Below are positions 26,788-33,591 of a stretch of 64,000 nucleotides of DNA, piece after piece. The notes under the pieces are model-generated. The model worked only from the letters and a program-made list of their open reading frames with translations. It was not told where the DNA came from and ran no database searches. The stretch's first letter is position 1, and each line of letters opens with the position of its first letter. The position numbers were made by a program, and so were the translations under genes. Location of the stretch: positions 1,512,001 through 1,576,000 of the forward strand of contig NZ_CP029193.1 of NCBI RefSeq assembly GCF_008642355.1, read 5' to 3'. This stretch comes from Streptomyces venezuelae (GTDB lineage: Bacteria; Actinomycetota; Actinomycetes; Streptomycetales; Streptomycetaceae).

Positions 26788-26904
26788 AGGGGCGCGGGGA
26801 ACTGCGCGAGCGGCCCTCGGCGAGCCGCACGCGCCATGCAACCTGCCGCGGCAGACGCGACCGCGCCCCCGGCGGGGGCTGAACGCGCGGTTCCCCGCGC
26901 CCCT
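26788..26904. terminator. Long inverted repeat between convergent operons (bidirectional terminator)
   Basis: 21-nt arms at 26788-26808 (AGGGGCGCGGGGAACTGCGC and one more base) and 26884-26904 pair with a single mismatch across a 75-nt spacer. The right arm reaches the TetR stop codon. I recall this GGGGCGCGGGGAACTGCGCG motif as a frequent intergenic element in Streptomyces, usually between convergent genes, so it probably terminates both operons. Confidence 0.7.
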
Positions 26905-27509
26905 TACGGGGCCCGCAGGGCCCTCAGGAGGAGGTCGGCCAGGTGGTCGGCCACCTGTTGGGGGGAGAGCGGGCCCTCCGGGCGGTACCACGTGGACAGG
27001 TGGTGGACGGAGCCGAAGTGGTAGTCCACCACCAGGTCCGCGGGCGTCGCCGTGGAGAAGACGCCCGACTCCTGCCCCTCCTCGATCAGCGCACGGAAAC
27101 GCTCGTGGTAGCGGCGCCGTTCCGCCCGGACCTGCTTGTTCTTCTCCGGCCCCAGATGGTGCATGGAGCGGAAGAAGATCGACGCGTCGTCGAGGTTGTC
27201 GATCGTGCTGACGACGACGTCCGCCGCGGCGTCGCGGACCCGGTCGGCGACCGGCGCGTCCGCGTCGGCGATGGCGTCGAGCCGCTCCTGCTGGACGCGG
27301 AGCAGCCGGGCGTAGACCTCGTGGAGCAGGTCGTCCTTGGAGCCGAAGTAGTGGTAGAGCGCGCCCTTGGTGACGCCGGCCGCCTCCACGATCTCCTGGA
27401 CCGACGTGCGGTCGTAGCCCTGGTCGGCGAAGAGCCTGGTGGCGGCGGCGAGGAGTCGCTGCGGGACGGGCGTGCCGTCACCGTCCGTCGTTCTGGCCAC
27501 TGCCGCCAC
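26904..27509 (-). CDS. TetR-family regulator of acyl-CoA catabolism
   Basis: 201 residues. The helix-turn-helix is LLAAATRLFADQGYDRTSVQEIVEAAGVTKGALYHYFGSKDDLLHEVY. The C-terminal domain (FFRSMHHLGPEKNKQVRAERRRYHE) resembles that of acyl-CoA-responsive TetR proteins such as KstR2/FadR-type regulators. The start is GTG, with a second GTG three codons later as an alternative. It is the last gene of an operon behind an SDR and an acyl-CoA ligase (12-nt gap) and probably autoregulates that operon. Confidence 0.9.
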   Translation of the reverse strand: MAAVARTTDGDGTPVPQRLLAAATRLFADQGYDRTSVQEIVEAAGVTKGALYHYFGSKDDLLHEVYARLLRVQQERLDAIADADAPVADRVRDAAADVVVSTIDNLDDASIFFRSMHHLGPEKNKQVRAERRRYHERFRALIEEGQESGVFSTATPADLVVDYHFGSVHHLSTWYRPEGPLSPQQVADHLADLLLRALRAP

Positions 27510-27521
27510 CTGCCTTTCGCT

Positions 27522-29204
27522 TCACTTGCTGTCGGTCGGACGGGAACGCAGTTCCCGCCGGAGGATCTTCCCACTTGTCGTCTTCGGCAACTCCTCCAGC
27601 ACCTCGACCTCGCGCGGATACTTGTACGCGGCGAGCCGTTCCCTGCAGTACGCGGTCAGGTCGTCGGGCCCGGTGTCGCTGCCGGGGCGGAGGCTGACGT
27701 ACGCCTTCACGGTCTCGCCGCGGTAGCTGTCGGGGACGCCGACGACGGCCGCCTCGCGGACGGCGGGGTGGGTGTAGAGGACGTCCTCGACCTCGCGGGG
27801 CCACACCTTGAAGCCGGACGCGTTGATCATGTCCTTCTTGCGGTCGACGACGTAGAGCCAGCCCGCCGGGTCCATGAAGCCGATGTCGCCGGTGCGCAGT
27901 TCCCCGTCGGGGAAGGCCTCGGCGGTGGCGTCGGGGCGCTGCCAGTAGCCGGGGACGACCTGGGGGCCGCGGACGACGATCTCGCCGTGCTCCCCGAACG
28001 GCACCTCTTCGCCGAGGTCGTCCAGGATGCGTACGACCGTCTCGGGACCCGGTACGCCGACGGCGAGGGTGCCCGAGACCGGGTCGACCGGGGCCTCCTG
28101 GCCGGGCGGCACGGAGGCGCAGGGCGCGGTGCACTCGGTGAGGCCGTAGCCGTTGTGGAGGTAGGGGCCGAAGGAGGCGCGGAACTTCTCGACGAGGGCC
28201 GGGGGCAGCGGCGCGCCGCCGGAGGAGATCATCGCGAAGGAGTCGAAGTGGGCGCGGCTCACGGAGGGGTGGGCGGCGAGCGCCATGAAGGCGGTGGAGG
28301 GGCCGACGGTGTACGCGGGCCGGTGCTCGGCGAAGGCGTCGAGGACCACCCCGGCCTCGAAGCGGTAGGCGAGCGCGAGCGTGCCCGCGTTGGCGATGCA
28401 GGCGGCGACCTGGGCGACCATGCCGGTGATGTGGAAGAGCGGCGCCATCGCGAAATAGCAGGCGCGTTCCGGTATGCCGGATCCGGTGCGCTGGCGCTCC
28501 GCGTTGTAGGTGATGTTGCCGTGGGTGTTCATGGCGCCCTTGGGGGTGCCGCTGGTGCCCGAGGTGTAGCTGATCAGCGCGACGTCGGAGGGGGCGAGGG
28601 CACGGTCGGCCGGGGCGGGGAGCCCCTGGCGGGCGACGGCGATCAGGTCGTCGGCGTCGTCGGCGACGGGCAGGCGTGCGAAGTCGAGGACCCGGGTGTC
28701 GTTCCGGGTCTGCAGGTCGAGCTGGCAGGCGGTGAGGACGACACGGACCGGCGAGTCGGCGGCGGTGTCGCGCAGATACGTCTCCCAGGCGCGGTCGGAG
28801 CAGATCAGCGCGGTCACTCCGGCATCGGCGAGGACGTGCCGGACCTCCGCCGTGCGGTACATGGGGTTGACGGGGACGACGGTGGCGCCCGTCTTCCAGG
28901 CGCCGAGGAGCGCGAGCACGAAGTGCGGGGTGTTCTGCAGGAGGATCGCGACGCGGTCGCCGCGGGCGACGCCGCGTGCGGCGAGGTGTCCGGCGACGGA
29001 GTCGCTGAGGGCGTCGGTCTCGCGGTAGGTCAGGCGCCCGTCGAAGTAGGCGAGGGCGATGTGCTCGGGGGCGCGGGCGACGGCCGCGCGGAACGCGTCC
29101 GGCACGGAGGGCGCGGGGTGGACGGGGGCGCGCTGGGCGTCATTGAGCCGGGCCAGCCAGGGCTTGGCGGTGTACGGGGACCCGACAGGCAGGGAGTCGC
29201 TCAC
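27522..29204 (-). CDS. Acyl-CoA synthetase (long/medium-chain fatty-acid CoA ligase)
   Basis: 560 residues of the ANL superfamily. The ATP-binding P-loop is ISYTSGTSGTPKGAMNTH; other motifs are NGYGLTECTAP, the hinge and adenylate motif LRTGDIGFMDPAGWLYVVDRKKDMI, and the catalytic lysine region LPKTTSGKILRREL. It activates a free acid to its CoA thioester. The GTG start overlaps the SDR stop as GTGA, and the TetR gene follows 12 nt after the stop. Chain-length preference cannot be read from the sequence. Confidence 0.94.
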   Translation of the reverse strand: MSDSLPVGSPYTAKPWLARLNDAQRAPVHPAPSVPDAFRAAVARAPEHIALAYFDGRLTYRETDALSDSVAGHLAARGVARGDRVAILLQNTPHFVLALLGAWKTGATVVPVNPMYRTAEVRHVLADAGVTALICSDRAWETYLRDTAADSPVRVVLTACQLDLQTRNDTRVLDFARLPVADDADDLIAVARQGLPAPADRALAPSDVALISYTSGTSGTPKGAMNTHGNITYNAERQRTGSGIPERACYFAMAPLFHITGMVAQVAACIANAGTLALAYRFEAGVVLDAFAEHRPAYTVGPSTAFMALAAHPSVSRAHFDSFAMISSGGAPLPPALVEKFRASFGPYLHNGYGLTECTAPCASVPPGQEAPVDPVSGTLAVGVPGPETVVRILDDLGEEVPFGEHGEIVVRGPQVVPGYWQRPDATAEAFPDGELRTGDIGFMDPAGWLYVVDRKKDMINASGFKVWPREVEDVLYTHPAVREAAVVGVPDSYRGETVKAYVSLRPGSDTGPDDLTAYCRERLAAYKYPREVEVLEELPKTTSGKILRRELRSRPTDSK

Positions 29205-29965
29205 CGCTCGTTCTCCTCCCACTTCCGCTGGATGTGGTTCATGCCCTTCAGCCACTTGTCGGGGGTCTCGGCGCGGGCCCGGTAGAACGCGGCCACCTCG
29301 GGGTGCGGCAGGACCAGGAAGCGGTCCTCCGCCATGCCGGCGAAGAGCGCGGCGGCGACGTCGTCCGGCTCGATGGCGGTGGGGGTGAGCACGAGGTCGC
29401 CCGCGGTGCCGGTGGCGGCGAGCATGTCGGTGCGCACGCCCTGCGGGCAGATCGCGTGGACCTTGATGCCGCGGTGGCGGTACGTGAGGGAGAGCCACTC
29501 GGCGAACGCGTACGCGCCGTGTTTGGTGACGCTGTACGGCGCGGCGCCGATCATCGTGAGCAGGCCGGCCGCGGAGACGGTGGAGACGAAGCGGCCGCTC
29601 CCCCGCTCCAGCCAGTCCGGGAGCAGCGCGTGGGCCGCCCGCACGTGCGCCATGACGTTGACGTCCCAGGCGGCGGCCCAGACCTCCTCGGGCGCGGCCT
29701 CGCTGCCGCCGGAGCCGAGCCCGGCGTTGGCGCAGTACACGTCGACGGTGCCGCCGAGCGCCTCACGGGCCTCGGGCACGATCGCGGACGCGTCGCCGGG
29801 CACGGCGATGCCGCCGATCTCGTCGGCGACGGCCTTCGCCTTGGTGCCGTCGAGGTCGTTGACGACGACGCGGGCCCCTTCGGCGGCGAAGCGGCGGGCG
29901 AGCGCGGCCCCGATGCCGCCCCCTCCGCCCGTGACGACGACTCCCTTGTCCAGCAGGGTTTCCAC
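29201..29965 (-). CDS. Short-chain dehydrogenase/reductase
   Basis: 254 residues of classical SDR type: cofactor motif VVTGGGGGIGAALARRFA, CANAG in place of NNAG, and catalytic Ser, Tyr and Lys in STVSAAGLLTMIGAAPYSVTKHG. The start is GTG with AAGGAG 7 nt upstream. It heads an operon with the acyl-CoA ligase and TetR genes, so it probably oxidises a hydroxyacyl-CoA or related alcohol in the same pathway. A probable operator lies 41 nt upstream of the start. Confidence 0.92.
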   Translation of the reverse strand: METLLDKGVVVTGGGGGIGAALARRFAAEGARVVVNDLDGTKAKAVADEIGGIAVPGDASAIVPEAREALGGTVDVYCANAGLGSGGSEAAPEEVWAAAWDVNVMAHVRAAHALLPDWLERGSGRFVSTVSAAGLLTMIGAAPYSVTKHGAYAFAEWLSLTYRHRGIKVHAICPQGVRTDMLAATGTAGDLVLTPTAIEPDDVAAALFAGMAEDRFLVLPHPEVAAFYRARAETPDKWLKGMNHIQRKWEENER

Positions 29966-30005
29966 GATCGTTCTCCTTCGCCCGCGGCTCGGCTTCGCTG
30001 GCAGA

Positions 30006-30021
30006 CTAACCAGTCGGTATG
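30006..30021. promoter_or_regulatory. Candidate operator upstream of the SDR-ligase-TetR operon
   Basis: On the minus strand the sequence reads ATACCGACTGGTTAGT, with ACC and GGT arms around 4 nt (ACC-GACT-GGT). TetR regulators of fatty-acid and acyl-CoA genes in actinobacteria often bind ACC/GGT palindromes. It sits 41-56 nt before the SDR start, in the promoter region. The symmetry is short, so this is a candidate only. Confidence 0.4.
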
Positions 30022-30068
30022 TCGCGGGGAAAGGGGTGCGGAGGCCCAGGTTCGGGGCCTCCGAAGCG

Positions 30069-30770
30069 CTATGGCCTGCCCGTGACGCTCGCGTGCAGGA
30101 TCCGCGCCAGTTCGCGCGGCTGGGAGAACATCGGCCAGTGCCCGGTGTCCATCTCGACGAGCCGCCAGCGCTCGCTCTTGAGCAGGTCGGCCGCGTCGTC
30201 GGACGGCTCCTCGCCGTCGAGCAGGCACTTGACGTACGTGGTGGGCAGTTCGCCGAGCGGGCGCTCCAGGACGGCGGGCTCGGTCAGGGTGGCGCCCGGG
30301 TGCGGTGTCGCGCCGCTCGCGATTCTGGCGACCTGTTCGCTGTCGAGCCCCTGTCCGTCGAACTCCGCCGCGTTGAGCAGCCACGCGCCGTCGCCGTCGT
30401 CGAGGATGTCCTCGAACGCCTGCTGGCCCTGCCACCACAGGGAGGCGAACGACTCGCCGTCGACGGGCACGACGGCGTCGACGAACACGACGCGGGCCAG
30501 CCGGTCTCCGATGCGCTCGGCCGCCTGGCCGACGGGGATGCCCGCGTAGCTGTGCCCGACGAGGACGACGTCGCGCAGGTCGAGGCGTTCGACCTCGTCG
30601 ACGATGTCGCGCACGTGGGTCCGCTGCCCGGCGGGGGCGTCCTGCTTGTCGGCGAGGCCGGAGAGAGTCAGGGGGTGGGCGCCGTGTCCGGCGGCCCGCA
30701 GGTCCCGTGCCACGTCCTCCCATGCCCAGGAGCCGAGCCACGCGCCTGCCACCAGTATGAATTCCGCCAT
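30069..30770 (-). CDS. Alpha/beta hydrolase (esterase-like)
   Basis: 233 residues from the ATG at 30770; translation further upstream would add a sequence unlike the family. It begins MAEFILVAGAWLGSWAWEDV, the oxyanion-strand motif of small plant-esterase-like hydrolases. The nucleophile elbow is VVLVGHSYAGIP and the likely catalytic His lies in EMDTGHWPMFSQP. The substrate is unknown. It lies 103 nt from the SDR operon, with a promoter-like element between them, so it is probably a separate unit. Confidence 0.9.
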   Translation of the reverse strand: MAEFILVAGAWLGSWAWEDVARDLRAAGHGAHPLTLSGLADKQDAPAGQRTHVRDIVDEVERLDLRDVVLVGHSYAGIPVGQAAERIGDRLARVVFVDAVVPVDGESFASLWWQGQQAFEDILDDGDGAWLLNAAEFDGQGLDSEQVARIASGATPHPGATLTEPAVLERPLGELPTTYVKCLLDGEEPSDDAADLLKSERWRLVEMDTGHWPMFSQPRELARILHASVTGRP

Positions 30771-30896
30771 GGCGGAGAACGTACACGCCCGGGGCGAAAC
30801 GGGGCAGACCCCTCCGGTGGCCGTCGTCGCACACACGTCTCAGCCACCGAGACCAGCCGTATCAGCTATTGACTGCCCCCTACACCCACCACGAGA

Positions 30897-32258
30897 GTGC
30901 CGCTCGTGCACAGCGAAGCGACTGAGACATCGAAACAGCAGGTCGGTGCCGCCGGAACGGGTGCGGACGGCGCCGGGGACGGCGGGCACGGCGTTGGCGA
31001 GAGCATGCGCCGGGTGGCCGTGGCCTCGTTCATCGGAACGGCCATCGAGTTCTACGACTTCTACATCTACGGCACGGCAGCGGCACTCGTCCTCAACGAG
31101 GCATTCTTCCCGACCCTCGACCCGGTCAACGCCACCCTCGCGTCGTTCTCCACGTACGCGGTGGCGTTCGCGGCCCGTCCCATCGGCTCGGTGATCTTCG
31201 GGCACTTCGGCGACCGCGTCGGCCGCAAGTCCGTCCTGGTGGCCTCGCTGCTCCTGATGGGCCTCTCCACCGCCCTCGTCGGGCTCCTGCCCGGCTACGG
31301 CACGTGGGGCGTCTGGGCACCGCTGCTGCTCATCCTGCTCCGCTTCCTGCAGGGCATCGGCCTCGGCGGCGAGTGGGGCGGCGCGGCGCTGCTCGCGGTG
31401 GAGCACGCGCCGAGGAGGAAGCGCGGGATGTACGCGGCGTTCCCGCAACTCGGCCCGTCCGTCGGGTTCTTCGCGGCGACCGGCGTCTTCTGGCTGCTGT
31501 CGTCCGCGCTCTCCGACGACGCGTTCCGCTCCTGGGGCTGGCGCGTGCCGTTCCTGCTCTCCTTCCTGCTCGTCGGCGTCGGCCTCTTCGTGCGGCTCCG
31601 GATCAGTGAGACGCCGGTGTTCGCGAAGGTCATGGCGGCGCAGGAGGCGAGCAAGGCGCCCACGCTCGACGTGCTCCGCCGCCACCCGCGCGAACTGCTC
31701 CTCGGCGCGGGCGGCATGGTCGTCGCGTACGGCCTCTTCTACACGGCCACGACGTACTGCCTCGCGTACGCCACCGGCACCCTGCGCATCTCCCGCGACA
31801 CCATGCTGGGCCTCTCCCTCGTGGCCTGCCTCTTCCTCGCCGCCGGCACCTGGCTCGCCGCGACGCGCTCCGACGGAGCGGGGCGCCGCAGGCTGGTCCT
31901 CGCGGGCTCGGCGCTCGCGGTGGTGTGGGGGCTCGTGCTCTTCCCGCTCCTGGACACCGGGCAGCCGGTGCTCGTCGCCCTGGCGCTCGGCGGCGCGCTG
32001 TTCTGCATGGGCGTCGTCTACGGCCCGATGGGCGCCTACCTGCCCGAGCTGTTCGGGACGAACGTGCGCTACTCGGGCGCCTCCCTCGCGTACAACCTGG
32101 GCGGTGTCCTCGGCGGCGCCGTCTCGCCGCTGGTGGCGACCCGGCTGCAGTCGGCGTTCGGCTCGTCGTCGGTGGGCTGGTACGTGAGCGCGATGGCGGT
32201 CGTGTCGCTGGCGTGCGTCCTCGCCCTGCCCGAGACACGCGAGCGGGAACTCGCGTGA
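30897..32258 (+). CDS. MHS-family (metabolite:H+ symporter) MFS transporter
   Basis: 453 residues with 12 predicted membrane segments. Family motifs are ASFIGTAIEFYDFYIYGTAAALV in TM1, FGHFGDRVGRKSVLV in the TM2-3 loop, and RFLQGIGLGGEWGGAALLAVEHAP in TM5. These match the shikimate/alpha-ketoglutarate/proline-type symporters. It probably imports an organic acid or osmolyte. The start is GTG, with a second GTG three codons later. No catabolic partner is beside it; a hydrolase gene follows after 55 nt. Confidence 0.93.
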   Translation: MPLVHSEATETSKQQVGAAGTGADGAGDGGHGVGESMRRVAVASFIGTAIEFYDFYIYGTAAALVLNEAFFPTLDPVNATLASFSTYAVAFAARPIGSVIFGHFGDRVGRKSVLVASLLLMGLSTALVGLLPGYGTWGVWAPLLLILLRFLQGIGLGGEWGGAALLAVEHAPRRKRGMYAAFPQLGPSVGFFAATGVFWLLSSALSDDAFRSWGWRVPFLLSFLLVGVGLFVRLRISETPVFAKVMAAQEASKAPTLDVLRRHPRELLLGAGGMVVAYGLFYTATTYCLAYATGTLRISRDTMLGLSLVACLFLAAGTWLAATRSDGAGRRRLVLAGSALAVVWGLVLFPLLDTGQPVLVALALGGALFCMGVVYGPMGAYLPELFGTNVRYSGASLAYNLGGVLGGAVSPLVATRLQSAFGSSSVGWYVSAMAVVSLACVLALPETRERELA

Positions 32259-32313
32259 ACGTGCCCATGCCGCGCATCTGGCCAGGTGGCCCGGGCGGCA
32301 GGACCATACCGGC

Positions 32314-33579
32314 GTGGAGCCCTACTGGGAATTGACCTTCGACGCCGACGGCGACGTCGACACCGCTCAGCGCGCGCAGTTGCTGGCCGGCGCGGAACGT
32401 GAAAACGTCACCGACCTGCTGGTCTTCGCGCACGGCTGGAACAACGAGAAGAAGGACGCCAGGCAGCTGTACCGGCGGTTCTTCACCCCCTGCCGGGATC
32501 TCGCCGGAACGGGGGTGCGCCTCGGCTACGTGGGGGTGCTGTGGCCCGCGATCCGGTTCCCCGACGAACCCATCCCCGACTTCGACCCGTCGGCCGCGCC
32601 CGTCGCCGCCACCCCACCGGGCGAGCCCGTGCTCGACGCGACCACCCGGGAGGCGCTCGACCGCGCCTTCCCCGACCACGCGGCGACCCTGGACCGGATC
32701 GCCGAACTGCTCGCCGAACGCTCCGAAGTGCCGTCGCGTGTCTACGAGTTCGGGCGGCACGTGCGCGAGCTGGTGTCCCTGCGCGAGACCCACCCGGCCC
32801 GGCACTTCGGGCAGGACACCGGGGCGGGCGAGCCCGCCATGCTCACCGACGACGCGGTCAAGGTCTGCGAGGTGTTCGCCGCCGCCCGCGCGGACACCGG
32901 CGAGCCCCTCCTCCTCAGCGAACTGCGCAACCGCCTGTGGGACGGCGCGTACGAACTGCTGCGCCAGGGCACGTACTACGCGATGAAGCGCCGTGCGGGC
33001 GCGGTCGGCCAGTTGGGGCTCGGGCCCGCGATCGGTCTGCTCGCGGCGGACGTGCCGACGGTGAGGGTGCACCTCATCGGGCACAGTTTCGGGGGCCGGC
33101 TGGTGTCGTACGCGCTGCGCGGGATGCCCGCCGACGTGCGCGCGGTGAAGTCGGTGACGCTCCTCCAGGGCGCCTTCTCGCACTACACGTTCGCCGAGCG
33201 GCTGCCCCACGACACGTCGCGCGGCGGGGCGCTGCACGGGATGCAGAAGCGCATCGACGGGCCGCTGGTCTCCTGCTACTCGCACCACGACGACGCCCTC
33301 GGCCGGCTGTACCCCCTGGCCTCCAAGCTGGCGGGGGACTCCTCCGGCTTCCTCGGCCTGTGGGAGCGGTGGGGCGCCATCGGCTACAACGGCATCCGGT
33401 CCGTGACCGGCACCAAACGCATCAAGCTCGGCGAGAAGGTGCCGGCCAAGGGGTGCGTCAGCATCGACGCGGCGTCGGTGGTGCGCCGGGGCGGCCCGCC
33501 CTCCGGCGCGCACAGCGACGTGTGCCACGAGGAACTGGCCCACGTCGTGTTCGCGGCGGGGCGGATCGCCCGGTCGTAA
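32314..33579 (+). CDS. Large alpha/beta-hydrolase-fold protein of unknown function
   Basis: 421 residues from a GTG start. The N-terminus has DLLVFAHGWNNEKKDARQLYRRFF, an alpha/beta-hydrolase strand with HGWNN as the oxyanion motif. The nucleophile elbow is VHLIGHSFGGRLVSYALRG (Ser258), and a possible catalytic His is in SDVCHEELAHVVF near the C-terminus. Between these there is a long helical insert (about residues 90-230) that is absent from simple esterases. It resembles conserved Streptomyces proteins often left as hypothetical or mislabelled as kinase. No signal peptide or lipidation site. Confidence 0.7.
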   Translation: MEPYWELTFDADGDVDTAQRAQLLAGAERENVTDLLVFAHGWNNEKKDARQLYRRFFTPCRDLAGTGVRLGYVGVLWPAIRFPDEPIPDFDPSAAPVAATPPGEPVLDATTREALDRAFPDHAATLDRIAELLAERSEVPSRVYEFGRHVRELVSLRETHPARHFGQDTGAGEPAMLTDDAVKVCEVFAAARADTGEPLLLSELRNRLWDGAYELLRQGTYYAMKRRAGAVGQLGLGPAIGLLAADVPTVRVHLIGHSFGGRLVSYALRGMPADVRAVKSVTLLQGAFSHYTFAERLPHDTSRGGALHGMQKRIDGPLVSCYSHHDDALGRLYPLASKLAGDSSGFLGLWERWGAIGYNGIRSVTGTKRIKLGEKVPAKGCVSIDAASVVRRGGPPSGAHSDVCHEELAHVVFAAGRIARS

Positions 33580-33591
33580 GGGTCCTCCGGT

